A stretch of 64,000 bases of DNA, taken from Clitopilus passeckerianus (lineage: Eukaryota; Basidiomycota; Agaricomycetes; Agaricales; Entolomataceae). The notes beneath the pieces are model-generated. The model saw only the letters and a list, made by a program, of their open reading frames with translations, did not search any database and was not told the DNA's origin. The DNA is taken from assembly GCA_944990035.1 (NCBI GenBank), contig CALYLX010000145.1, forward strand, positions 372,001 to 436,000. Reading direction: 5' to 3'. Of this stretch, positions 1 through 8,167 are shown piece after piece; positions within the stretch are counted from its first letter, which is position 1; each line of letters begins with the position of its first letter. The position numbers and the translations under genes were made by a program.

Positions 1-391
1 GGTATACCATCATAGTTGGTCGATATCCTGGCTACTACCACGGCATGTAAGTTCAGAATAGTCTACTCTAACTTCAGGCTCTGACCATCTACGTCAGCTC
101 CTCTGTTCTAGATGCCATAATTGGCTGCCCTATCAGTTCTGTTCAACGCCACCCAGACTTGTATGCTGCTCAATTGGCATACGATACTGCCAAGAAGGAA
201 GGGAGAGTCATGAAGGTGTCTGTTCTAACTTAGACCTTGTTTACAACTGCCCACGTATGCCTCAATATCCTCAAATACTGCCTTACTATGTCTTCAAATA
301 GTCCCAATTAATAAAATGTGCTTTCTATAATTAAAAAGATCTTGAAATAAGCGATATTAGAGAATATCAGAGGAGAGTATGGTACAAATAT
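1..391. other. Left flank, no recognised feature
   Basis: I see no coding frame, repeat end or RNA gene in this stretch. It is of mixed composition and AT-rich near its right side (300-370). It may be the downstream region of the partial reading frame that ends at 392. Confidence 0.4.
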
Positions 392-895
392 CTACAGCTT
401 AAGAGAATGAGCCCTCTTTTGATCAGATCCATCCATGCTAGGGCCATCATCGTCCAAGCTGTGCAGTCCAGATTCCTGCTCACATCGCGATCCAGCTTCA
501 GCTTTATCGCCGTCCATCTCAGATTGCCCAGAGTCGGTGTCGGAAGGGGGTTCTCCTGGAACTGGTGGATATTGCGTGTTGTAACGAGCAGCAGCTGCGT
601 CAGGGATGATGGAGCAGCGGGCCTGAATAAGGGTGATTCCAGTTATGAGCTTCTCTGCTAGGTCGAACTGTGTGCCCCACACTTCGCCTATCTGGTAGAG
701 TTCTTGGGGAAGTGTTAGGTCTCTGACGTCTTTGAGCTGAGAAAGTAACCGGCGGCCAATGCATGCCCGGTCTGCCATTCGTTCTTTCCATTCGGGAACA
801 CCATTTGATTCGAACGCCTCAGCATACGTGCGTTCCAACCACCATGGCCAGTTGGAAAGGCCGCCCCAGGCTGATGTCCAGTCCAGTATTGGCCC
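392..895 (-). CDS. Hypothetical protein fragment, possible 3' exon
   Basis: This minus-strand frame is open for about 167 codons, between an upstream TGA at 896-898 and a stop at 392-394. It has no ATG near its upstream end, so it may be a 3' exon or a decayed gene. The first part is tryptophan-rich (WTSAWGGLSNWPWW). The middle is a helix-like charged segment, and the last 50 residues are acidic, Ser/Asp/Gly-rich and probably disordered. I do not recognise the family. The gypsy element sits 170 bp upstream, so an upstream part of the gene may have been separated by that insertion. Between 899 and 1064 short minus-strand frames (for example 902-1064) look Ser/Thr-rich but cannot be assigned. 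It could also be a remnant of a retroelement gag. Confidence 0.35.
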   Translation of the reverse strand, partial: GPILDWTSAWGGLSNWPWWLERTYAEAFESNGVPEWKERMADRACIGRRLLSQLKDVRDLTLPQELYQIGEVWGTQFDLAEKLITGITLIQARCSIIPDAAAARYNTQYPPVPGEPPSDTDSGQSEMDGDKAEAGSRCEQESGLHSLDDDGPSMDGSDQKRAHSLKL

Positions 896-1064
896 TCAAA
901 GCTAGCAGAGGGAGAGAACGGCGTCGCTGAACAGTAGATTGGGGTTCAAAGTGGTTACAGAGGCACTGGCAGTCCGATGTAGAGAACCCTTGAACTCGGA
1001 ACCAGCAGTACTCTTGACGTGGCGAGTAACAGTACAATTGTGTGAGGAGGAGGCCTGAGCTGGA

Positions 1065-1069
1065 GGTGG
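1065..1069. repeat. Target-site duplication, left copy
   Basis: GGTGG lies immediately outside the left LTR. The identical pentamer follows the right LTR at 8288-8292. Confidence 0.9.
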
Positions 1070-1524
1070 TGTTAAGGCAGAGCCTAACAACTTAGGTAAT
1101 ACTGTTTACGCTCGATGTCTTTGATAAACAAAGACAGAGATTTGTCAGCAGCTGCGGCTGTACTGACGACCTGGTGAGATTGACGAAGCAAGGGACTTAA
1201 AGGCGAAGTAGAGAACTAAGCAGTTAGGTAGATTGCCTAGGTCAAGCTGAGGAGCCTTAACCAAATGGTACAGGTTTATATACCTATCTAGTAGTTCTAA
1301 ATATAGCGCATGCGCAGCATGATGAGTAAGTACATGAGTCAGTATGACTCGATGCGAGTCAGAAAGAGTCAGATAAGGTATAAGTCTCTCACGATCGTGA
1401 GAGATGCGGAGTAAGCATGGAAAAAGATGAAAAATGCGCAGTGATGCGCAGCATATGTGAGTAATCGTGCATAGGTAAGCGGGCCGGGGTATGTAAGGAG
1501 AAACATGTAAGCAAAATCATAACA
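1070..1524 (-). repeat. Gypsy 3' LTR (455 bp)
   Basis: It has TG...CA ends and aligns with the right LTR across its whole length. It is 30 bp shorter because it has one instead of two copies of a unit around the GCGCAGCATG motif. It contains a TGAGTCA site at 1335-1341 and a perfect 20-bp palindrome at 1385-1404 in U3. Confidence 0.95.
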
Positions 1525-1537
1525 TTACCCTCTCGCT
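1525..1537 (-). promoter_or_regulatory. Candidate polypurine tract
   Basis: On the element strand the bases directly before the 3' LTR read AGCGAGAGGGTAA. This is a short purine-rich tract in the position where plus-strand DNA priming is expected. It is shorter than many tracts, so the assignment rests mainly on position. Confidence 0.45.
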
Positions 1538-1557
1538 ATCGTTGAAGTCTCCTGACT

Positions 1558-2427
1558 TCAATTCCTTCCTTTACCCCAGAAGTGACGGTCTATGCCCTTG
1601 TGGTAGCGTTGTGGGCAGCTAACCGGGTAATGGCCTGGGCCACGATGATGGCACAGACGACACACAAAACGAAAGCAATGACACTGTCGGTGTCTGCCTC
1701 CACAAATGTAGCATCTGAACCATCTGGGTGGTGGTGGTCTGTTGGCAAGGTATCCGGTGCGCGGCGCCTTCTGGGACGATACTGTCGAGGGGGAAGGTTC
1801 ACCAGCGTTGGTGAGTCGGACTCTGGTGGGTTTTCGAATGCGGAGAGGTATGGCGTTGGAGGGTTTGCCATTGGGGTTGATGTTTTCCTTGTTGTCGTTC
1901 TGTTCTTCTTTGACGAAGGGGTTATGTTTTATTTTTGCGGCGGTGTGTAAATTGGTGACGGGAGGAAATGCTCGTAGGGTTCCACAAACTTGACGTGCAG
2001 TGAGGATTTTGACTTCCTCTTCTTGACTCTCCTCAGGCCCCCAGGGATTGGAGGCAAGAGTTTCGAAGTCTGTCTCCTCCGGGTTGTTGAACCAGTTTTG
2101 TCGTTCGGGGAAGAATTCGTCGAGGAAAGCTGTTCCTCCAATAGCAAAGAAGAGGTCTGTGAGGGTCTCCTCCGTTTCTCGATCAACTTTGTCCAAAAGT
2201 TGATCAAGATCGTCGGTGGTTTTCGCAAATTGGTGGCGCAGACGAGCCACTTCGTTGCGAGTTTCGGTTCGTCGGTTTTGGTAGAGGGTTCCTTGTTCTC
2301 CCACAGCGGTGAGAGGGTTGTCGTCGCTGCTCCAGGCAGTATGCGTACGGAGCGCCGTAATAGCGGTATCGGATTTGAAGGTGTTGCGGATGATGGTGCG
2401 GTCGTAGGAAGAGGCATTTTGAGACAT
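1558..2427 (-). CDS. Extra third ORF of the gypsy element, zinc-motif protein
   Basis: This 289-residue ORF starts at an ATG 38 bp after the pol stop and ends 33 bp before the 3' LTR, on the same strand as gag and pol. Residues about 57-90 are charged and look able to form a coiled coil. A basic, proline-rich stretch with KENINP follows. Residues about 238-275 contain a compact Cys/His cluster (CYICGGRHRQCHC, then CRLCHHRGPGHYPVSC) that suggests one or two zinc knuckles. I see no signal peptide or membrane segment, so it is unlikely to be an envelope protein. The position, with no stop and with gag-like features, suggests a second nucleic-acid-binding protein, possibly a duplicated or captured gag-like domain. 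Function is unknown. It could be expressed from a subgenomic or spliced RNA, or by reinitiation after pol. Confidence 0.7.
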   Translation of the reverse strand: MSQNASSYDRTIIRNTFKSDTAITALRTHTAWSSDDNPLTAVGEQGTLYQNRRTETRNEVARLRHQFAKTTDDLDQLLDKVDRETEETLTDLFFAIGGTAFLDEFFPERQNWFNNPEETDFETLASNPWGPEESQEEEVKILTARQVCGTLRAFPPVTNLHTAAKIKHNPFVKEEQNDNKENINPNGKPSNAIPLRIRKPTRVRLTNAGEPSPSTVSSQKAPRTGYLANRPPPPRWFRCYICGGRHRQCHCFRFVCRLCHHRGPGHYPVSCPQRYHKGIDRHFWGKGRN

Positions 2428-2465
2428 TGTTATATAGTGGATGTGAGTGGGTTTGCTATGTGGTG

Positions 2466-4097
2466 TCAGGTGAGTTTCTTCCTCTTTTTATACTCGGTGA
2501 GTATTTCCTTGGCGTTCCGCAGTTCTGACTCGGGCATCCATTCGTTGTCCGCTGATGGCCATCCCTTCCATTTTACGAGGTATCTGTGTCGCCCTTTGCC
2601 TTGTTTCTGATGGGCCACAATTGCTTCTATTTCGTATTCTTCTATTCCGTCAATTTCGTCAGGTGGCGGTTTAGAGAAGCTGGGTCCATGCGCTTTGGTG
2701 GAGATGTAACGGGTGAGAAGTGATGCGTGAATCACCGGGTGGATCTTCCATCGTCTTAGCAGGTCGAGTTTATAGGTCAGGTGTCCTTTTACCTCAAGTA
2801 TCTTGAAGGGTCCTTCTCGTTTGGGTGCTAGTTTCTTGGAGATGTTTCCTTGATTGAGATTTGTGGTTTCTAACCACACCTTTTCTCCGACTTTGAATGG
2901 GGTGAACTGTCGTGTGATCTTCTCTGCCATGCGTTGCGCAGCAAGTGCATGTGCAGCATTTGCTTCATCGCGTGCTAGCAGAAGTTCCTTGATCCGTTTG
3001 TCAACTGCGGGAATTTTGCTAGTGGGAGCAACTGATGGGAGTGCAGGTGGTTCGTATCCCATCATTAGGTAGAATGGGGTTCGTTTGGTGACAGAGTGTG
3101 TTCGGCTGTTGTAGGAGAATTCTAGAGTGGTAATCCATTTGGACCAGGATTCGGGGTTCTGTGCACAGAAGATGCGGAGATAGGCATCAATCTCCTGATT
3201 GATCCTTTCTGTCGCACCATCGGTTTGTGGGTGGTAGGCGGTACTCATGTTGAGCTTGATTCCAAGGAGTCGTCCCATTTCTTGGAAAACTTTAGAGGCG
3301 AATTGAGGTCCTCTGTCTGAAATTCCTTTGTCGGGGAGTCCAAAGCGACGGTAGACGTTGTCAATGTAGGCATTTGCAGTTCCTGTGGCGTCGATTTTCT
3401 TTGTGCAAGGGATGAAAATTGCCCCCTTCGTAGCTCCATGGTCGACCACGGCCATAATGCTATCGAAACTATTACTCTCTGGGAGATCCGTGTGAAAATC
3501 GTACGTCACTAGCGAAAATGGCCTAGTGGTTTCGGATTTGATGGGCATTAATGGTGGAGCAGTGGGGTGGCGATTGATCTTCATTTGTTGGCACATTGCA
3601 CAGCCCTGCACAAAGTTCTTGATGAACACTGACATCCCTGGCCACCAGTAGTCCTTCCGGACTTTCTCCAGTGTCCCAAATTGTCCAGGGTGTCCTGCGC
3701 TGGGTAGATCGTGATAACGTTGGACTATCTTCCTTCGGAGGTCTTCGTCATCTGGTACCACGCACTTGTCTTTGTAGTACAAGATGCCATCGTCAAATTT
3801 CCAGTCTTCCAGGTTTGATCGGATTGGTGGGGGTCCGTCTTCTTTGGCGGTGCGAATAGCGTCAACAATCAGTTTGTCATTGACCATCTTGTGTACAATT
3901 TCGTCCTTTAGTTCAATGTCAATTGAGCGAAGGAAGAGCTTGTCGGGGAGGAGAATGATGTCTTCGTTGTCGGTATCTTCACCTGGGATGTGGTCTGGTC
4001 GTCGAGATAGTGCGTCGGATTGTATCATCTTTGCACCAGGGGTGTGTACAAGTTTGATGTTAAACTGGGATAGCATCAGATTCCATCTTGCTTGTCG
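2466..4097 (-). CDS. pol: pol, C-terminal part: integrase with chromodomain
   Basis: This frame continues directly from the PR-RT-RH frame after the TGA at 4098-4100. The first residues complete the RNase H/connection region. An HHCC zinc finger follows (two His in HDLPSAGHPG, then CAMC). The catalytic core carries the integrase triad: D in YDFHTDLP, D in SDRGPQF and E in GATERINQE. A GPY/F module (REGPFKILEVKG) and then a chromodomain (YLVKWKGWPSADNEW) end the protein. Chromodomains of this clade are known to steer integration toward modified chromatin. The stop at 2466 is followed after 38 bp by the third ORF. Apart from the TGA separating it from RT, no lesion is visible. Confidence 0.93.
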   Translation of the reverse strand, partial: RQARWNLMLSQFNIKLVHTPGAKMIQSDALSRRPDHIPGEDTDNEDIILLPDKLFLRSIDIELKDEIVHKMVNDKLIVDAIRTAKEDGPPPIRSNLEDWKFDDGILYYKDKCVVPDDEDLRRKIVQRYHDLPSAGHPGQFGTLEKVRKDYWWPGMSVFIKNFVQGCAMCQQMKINRHPTAPPLMPIKSETTRPFSLVTYDFHTDLPESNSFDSIMAVVDHGATKGAIFIPCTKKIDATGTANAYIDNVYRRFGLPDKGISDRGPQFASKVFQEMGRLLGIKLNMSTAYHPQTDGATERINQEIDAYLRIFCAQNPESWSKWITTLEFSYNSRTHSVTKRTPFYLMMGYEPPALPSVAPTSKIPAVDKRIKELLLARDEANAAHALAAQRMAEKITRQFTPFKVGEKVWLETTNLNQGNISKKLAPKREGPFKILEVKGHLTYKLDLLRRWKIHPVIHASLLTRYISTKAHGPSFSKPPPDEIDGIEEYEIEAIVAHQKQGKGRHRYLVKWKGWPSADNEWMPESELRNAKEILTEYKKRKKLT

Positions 4098-6278
4098 TCA
4101 GTTCAACTTCCGGGCTTCTCGGAAGTATGTGAGGTTTTTGTGATCGGATAGAATCACGACTGAATGTTGGGATCCATGGAAGTAGTGTCGCCAGGTTTCT
4201 AATGCGCGGATAATGCCTAGAAGTTCTCGGTCGTAGATTTCATAGTTCCGTTCTGTTTCCGAGAACGATTTAGATATGAAACCACATGGGTGCCATGATC
4301 CGTTGGCGTCACGTTGTTGTAGGACTGCTCCTGTTGCATGTTTTGAGGCGTCGCTTTCCACCACAAATGGCTTCGTGGGGTCAGGCATCAGCAACACAGG
4401 CGCTTCCAGGAATTTGTCTTTCAGGGTAGTGAAAGCTTTGTGACATTCATTGGTCCATTCCCACTTCTTGTCTTTCTTGGTGAGTTCGTTCAGCGGTTTG
4501 GCAATTTCCGCATATTTTCCGATGAACCTGCGGTAAAAGTTTCCGAATCCTAGGAATGATCGGACTTCCTTTACTGTAGTTGGCGTAGGCCAGTCGCGCA
4601 TCCCTGCAAGTTTGACAGGGTCCATGGAGATCTTGTTTGGTTCAATGATGAACCCGAGGTACTCCACTCTTGTGGTGTCAAATTGGCATTTCTCTGCTTT
4701 GAGGTAGAGATCGTTGTCTTGTAGTCTTTGTAAGACTCTGCGTGTGCGTTCTCGGTGTTTTTCTGGATCGTTGGAGAAGATGAGGATGTCGTCCATGTAG
4801 ATGATGACCCATCCTTCATCTATCATGTCTCGGAAAAGGTGGTTCATCATTGCTTGGAAGGTACCGGGTGAGTTCATTAGTCCAAAGAACATCACCATTG
4901 GTTCAAATAACCCTCGGTTGGTCTTGAACGCTGCTTTCCATTGGTCACCATCTTTGATGCGGATGTTGTGATATCCCCATCGAATGTCGAGTTTGGTGAA
5001 GACAGTTGCTCCTTTGAGTTTATCGATGAGTTCGCTAGCCAGCGGTAAGGGGTAAGTGTTAGGTATTGTTCCTTCGTTGAGTCGTCGGTAGTCCTGACAT
5101 GGTCTTAGGGCTTCCGAGTCTTTCTTTGCAACGAAGAAAACCGGAGATGCTTGTGGGGAGTTGGATTCCCGGATGTATCCTTTGGCTAGATTTTCCTTGA
5201 GAAACTCGTCGAGTTTTTCTTGCTCTAAGGGGCTGAGCGGATAGACCTTGCAGTCTTTTGGCACGAAATCTGTCTTCAGATCTATGGCATGATCCCAGGG
5301 TCGGCTTGGTGGGAATCGTTCAGATGCTGCTTTCTCAAAGACTTTTCTGTAGTCTTGAAGATAGTCGGGGATGATTTCGTCAAGGGATTTCTTTGGCTCC
5401 TTATCTTCTCGTTTATGCTCCAGAGCTTGCGAAATTGATGTTTTCGCACGTATCCACACCTGCTGTGTGTGATGTCTGGTTGCTGGATGGTGTGTTATCA
5501 CCGTCTGTCGTATCGTGGTAGTTGGCCTGATTGGCCCGTACACAAGGTAATTCTTTGTGTGTTCCTGCGTAAGTGGGGGTTCCTCCTTGGTGAATATTCC
5601 GACTGCTGGTTCGTTCTGGCAGTATGCGATGAGAAAGTCTTCATTGATCTCTTCTCCGTCTTCGACTATTCGGAAATAGTCGCTAAGTCCTTCTGATTTT
5701 CCGGGATTCTCTTCGGAACAATCAGGTGCTGGGGTAGGTGGCGTGTTTTCCTCTAGTAGTTGTTCTCGGATGGCTCTCATCCGCTTGATGTCTACTGCTT
5801 GCATCAATGTTTGCGACAGTCGTTGGGTAATGCGTGATTCGTCGATTTCGAACGATATGATTGGATCTACCCGTTTTAGCCAGGGTAATCCAAAAATCAG
5901 GTGGTCTTTCCCGAGTCCAGTGACAAAACATCTTTCCTTGATGATGGCTGTCCCTATCTTGGCAATAACCCAGGTAAAGTGGGTAATAGTTCCTTGTTTG
6001 TTCAGGGTGCCATCAACGTTTCGTGCTGTAATCGGTTGTCGGAGTGGGAGTAGTGGGAGGTGATGTGTCTTGGCAAAGACGGAGTCGATGAATGACCCTT
6101 GCGCTCCAGAGTCAATGAGAGCTTTTGTGCCGGCGATTGTTGTATTTCCATCTAGAGGGTCTTGTAGAGAGATCGGGATACGCATAGATTCAGCATAAAA
6201 ATCAGTAGCTACAAGTACACTGGAAATATCAATCGGGCGAGGAAGTACTGACGTCGGCTTTGCAGTCTTCCTCTTTAA
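4098..6278 (-). CDS. pol: pol, N-terminal part: protease, reverse transcriptase, RNase H
   Basis: The frame overlaps the gag end and is entered by a predicted -1 shift at 6278-6284. The first internal ATG is at 6185. The protease shows the retropepsin motif ALIDSGAQGSFID and a later LIFGLPWL. The RT has KLDIRWGYH, FGLMNSPGTF and the catalytic YMDD (about residue 462 counted from 6185). The RNase H has SDASKHATGAVL, YDRELLGII and SDHKNL. The frame ends at TGA 4098-4100 right after REARKLN, where relatives usually have an Arg codon. A single CGA-to-TGA change explains it, because the frame stays open for another 543 codons. The copy may therefore be inactive, or the stop may be read through. 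Confidence 0.93.
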   Translation of the reverse strand, partial: LKRKTAKPTSVLPRPIDISSVLVATDFYAESMRIPISLQDPLDGNTTIAGTKALIDSGAQGSFIDSVFAKTHHLPLLPLRQPITARNVDGTLNKQGTITHFTWVIAKIGTAIIKERCFVTGLGKDHLIFGLPWLKRVDPIISFEIDESRITQRLSQTLMQAVDIKRMRAIREQLLEENTPPTPAPDCSEENPGKSEGLSDYFRIVEDGEEINEDFLIAYCQNEPAVGIFTKEEPPLTQEHTKNYLVYGPIRPTTTIRQTVITHHPATRHHTQQVWIRAKTSISQALEHKREDKEPKKSLDEIIPDYLQDYRKVFEKAASERFPPSRPWDHAIDLKTDFVPKDCKVYPLSPLEQEKLDEFLKENLAKGYIRESNSPQASPVFFVAKKDSEALRPCQDYRRLNEGTIPNTYPLPLASELIDKLKGATVFTKLDIRWGYHNIRIKDGDQWKAAFKTNRGLFEPMVMFFGLMNSPGTFQAMMNHLFRDMIDEGWVIIYMDDILIFSNDPEKHRERTRRVLQRLQDNDLYLKAEKCQFDTTRVEYLGFIIEPNKISMDPVKLAGMRDWPTPTTVKEVRSFLGFGNFYRRFIGKYAEIAKPLNELTKKDKKWEWTNECHKAFTTLKDKFLEAPVLLMPDPTKPFVVESDASKHATGAVLQQRDANGSWHPCGFISKSFSETERNYEIYDRELLGIIRALETWRHYFHGSQHSVVILSDHKNLTYFREARKLN

Positions 6279-7204
6279 AAACCCTCAGCCTCTGCTTCGG
6301 TGTAGAATTCAGCGGCTTCTTCTTGGGGCATGTCAGCTAGGACTGCTCTGACATATTTGATCAACTCGGCTCCCTTCTCAGGTTTCTTGTGGAATCGGCT
6401 GTCGTTGTTGCTAGGGTAGGTTCTTCCAAAATTCTTCCTTTGAAGACATTGTTGGATCGTGTGACCTTTCTTGGAGCAATAGTAGCACAAGTTGTTCTTC
6501 TTGTGATGTTCTCTTTCCTCCTGGGTGAGGCGGCGTTTGGGTGGATCAGTGGTGAAACGATCAACATCCATAGCCATTGGGTCTCGGGCTCCAGTAGGTG
6601 TTTTGTAAGCACCTTTGACCATATCAGATGTCTTGATGATACGGGTATGTCCCATGATTGTCTTGGCACGTCGCCAGTTGTTGTCAAACTGGACGGCTTT
6701 CTTGACCCAATCGTCGAATGTGGTAGGAGGGGAATCAGAAAAGAGAATTTTCTCTCGGAGTTTGGGGGTAAGTCCTTCCATGAAGATCTCGATCTTTGCA
6801 GTGTCACCGCTGAGATCAGTTCGTGCAAGAATATTCTTGAAGACGGTGACAAATTCGTCAGCTGTCCCATTCTGTCGTAAGGCTTTGAGTTGGAGAAGTG
6901 CGGCAGCTTTGTCGTCGGTAGGGGAAAAGGCTTCTTTGAATTGGCTGATAAATTCAGCGTAGGTGGCTTTCCTTTCAGCTGCTGAATATTTATCGTGAAA
7001 TTCTAATCCCCATGCTGCTGCAGTTCCTTCTTTGAGGAAGGATAGGGCAATGCGAATCTTCTTGTCATCTTCGAGTTGGTTGAGGTTGTTTAGGATGAGG
7101 TAGTCTTCAAGTTCCTGAATGAACTTTCTGGTCTTGGATCGGTCTCCAGAGAATGTTTGGGGTTTGGCTCCAATGTCCTTCTTGTTGTTGTTGTCTTGTG
7201 ACAT
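6275..7204 (-). CDS. gag: gag, capsid and nucleocapsid
   Basis: The first ATG in the whole predicted transcript is at 7204 and gives a 309-residue Gag. Residues 25-190 match the Ty3/gypsy capsid pattern (KIRIALSFLKEGTAAAW, EFISQFKEAF, LKALRQNGTADEFVTVFKN, IEIFMEGLTPKLREKIL). A CCHC zinc knuckle, CYYCSKKGHTIQQC, lies near residue 238. The stop TAA (6275-6277) directly follows the frameshift heptamer, so most ribosomes would make Gag and a minority Gag-Pol. The same frame is open upstream to 7765, so a longer Gag from a non-AUG start is possible. The TTG at 7331-7333 has no special support as a start. Confidence 0.9.
   Translation of the reverse strand: MSQDNNNKKDIGAKPQTFSGDRSKTRKFIQELEDYLILNNLNQLEDDKKIRIALSFLKEGTAAAWGLEFHDKYSAAERKATYAEFISQFKEAFSPTDDKAAALLQLKALRQNGTADEFVTVFKNILARTDLSGDTAKIEIFMEGLTPKLREKILFSDSPPTTFDDWVKKAVQFDNNWRRAKTIMGHTRIIKTSDMVKGAYKTPTGARDPMAMDVDRFTTDPPKRRLTQEEREHHKKNNLCYYCSKKGHTIQQCLQRKNFGRTYPSNNDSRFHKKPEKGAELIKYVRAVLADMPQEEAAEFYTEAEAEGF
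6278..6284 (-). promoter_or_regulatory. Predicted -1 ribosomal frameshift heptamer
   Basis: On the element strand the gag codons read GAG GGT TTT TAA. The heptamer G GGT TTT fits the X XXY YYZ rule in the gag frame and is followed at once by the gag stop. Slipping back one base enters the pol frame (TTA AAG AGG...). That frame is open and leads after about 31 codons to the first pol ATG and the protease. Confidence 0.75.
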
Positions 7205-7765
7205 TTCGTAGTCGAAATCGAAATCGGTTTCTGGTTCAATTGTTTCTGCACTGGGGCGCTCCTCTGGCTCAGCTGTGGGGCTCTCCTCTAGCTGTTGTTG
7301 TACTTGGTGTTCTTCTTCTTCCTCTTCGGGCAAGACAGAAGCGCTGGTAGACGGGACTAGTGATGGGTTCCTGGATATTGCTGTGGGTAATGGTGCGAAG
7401 CGTCGCTGTTCCTCCTCGTCTACTTCAATGTCGTGTTCTCGTTGGGCTCGGACAATAGCAGGGGTCTTATGAGGTCGTTCAGGGGTAGGGAAGTCTAGAG
7501 CGTGGAAGTGTCTGTTTTCAACGGCAACGGTGGTGAATGTGAATTTGCCAAGGGAGAGAGAGGCGTAGCACCAGCGGTTATTGTTGTGATTAAAACCGCA
7601 GTAGCTTCCGTTGGTGAACTTGTAGACGTTGTTGGTTCCTTCTACTAGAGTGGTATTTCGTGGCGGGTGGTCTGCCCTGTGTATGACCGTGGTGACTGAG
7701 TGGTAGCCGCAACGGCAATCGGCCTGTTGCGTGCTTCTGCTGTGTTGTCGTGGGGTGGGCCTGCG
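7205..7765 (-). other. AUG-free open frame upstream of gag
   Basis: The gag frame stays open for 187 codons upstream of its ATG, back to a TAG at 7766-7768. No ATG occurs in any minus-strand frame between 7204 and the predicted transcript start at 7982. The predicted residues include aromatic and hydrophobic runs (NRWCYASLSLGKFTF) and an acidic Glu-rich tail. That looks more like protein than untranslated sequence. It may be an N-terminal Gag extension started at a non-AUG codon, or the second exon of a spliced gag. Confidence 0.45.
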
Positions 7766-7789
7766 CTAACAATGAGCGGGCCTTCTGAA

Positions 7790-7800
7790 CAGCTTGACCT
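7790..7800 (-). promoter_or_regulatory. Self-priming primer-binding site (Tf1 type)
   Basis: Two bases after the 5' LTR the element strand reads AGGTCAAGCTG. It does not start with TGG, as a tRNA primer site would. Its exact 11-base complement lies inside the LTR at 7972-7982, where the RNA would read CAGCUUGACCU. This copies the Tf1/sushi arrangement, in which the RNA's own 5' end primes reverse transcription. Confidence 0.8.
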
Positions 7801-7971
7801 TTTGTTAAGGCAGAGCCTAACAACTTAGGTAATACTGTTTACGCTCGATGTCTTTGATAAACAAAGACAGAGATTTGTCAGCAGCTGCGGCTGTACTGAC
7901 GACCTGGTGAGATTGACGAAGCAAGGGACTTAAAGGCGAAGTAGAGAACTAAGCAGTTAGGTAGATTGCCT

Positions 7972-7982
7972 AGGTCAAGCTG
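7972..7982 (-). promoter_or_regulatory. Predicted RNA 5' end / self-primer
   Basis: This 11-base LTR segment is exactly complementary to the primer site at 7790-7800. By analogy with Tf1 it should be the first 11 nucleotides of the genomic RNA, with transcription starting at 7982. Confidence 0.7.
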
Positions 7983-8008
7983 AGGAGCCTTAACCAAATG
8001 GTACAGGT

Positions 8009-8015
8009 TTATATA
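8009..8015 (-). promoter_or_regulatory. TATA box of the gypsy promoter
   Basis: TATATAA on the element strand begins 33 bases upstream of 7982, the 5' end predicted from the self-priming complement. The spacing supports both calls. Confidence 0.7.
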
Positions 8016-8147
8016 CCTATCTAGTAGTTCTAAATATAGCGCATGCGCAGCATGCTGAGTAAGTAATGAGTCATGCGCAGCATGATGAGTAAGTACATGA
8101 GTCAGTATGACTCGATGCGAGTCAGAAAGAGTCAGATAAGGTATAAG

Positions 8148-8167
8148 TCTCTCACGATCGTGAGAGA
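8148..8167. promoter_or_regulatory. Perfect 20-bp palindrome in U3
   Basis: The sequence is its own reverse complement, centred on CGATCG. The same palindrome is at 1385-1404, and a one-mismatch version lies in the LTR fragment at 22452-22729. It lies upstream of the TATA box and may bind a dimeric factor. TGAGTCA (Gcn4/AP-1-like) sites at 8067-8073 and 8098-8104 lie nearby. Confidence 0.45.

Noticed and set aside
1300..1460. CRISPR-like or satellite array in the gypsy LTR
   Set aside because: The short GCGCAGCATG and GAGTCA repeats are irregular, few and confined to U3 of one LTR family.
1558..2427. Envelope-like gene in the gypsy element
   Set aside because: The position would fit, but there is no signal peptide, membrane segment or furin-like site. 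The protein has a zinc-type cluster.
7766..7802. tRNA primer-binding site for the gypsy element
   Set aside because: The sequence after the LTR does not begin with TGG and matches no common tRNA 3' end. The self-complement to the LTR explains it better.
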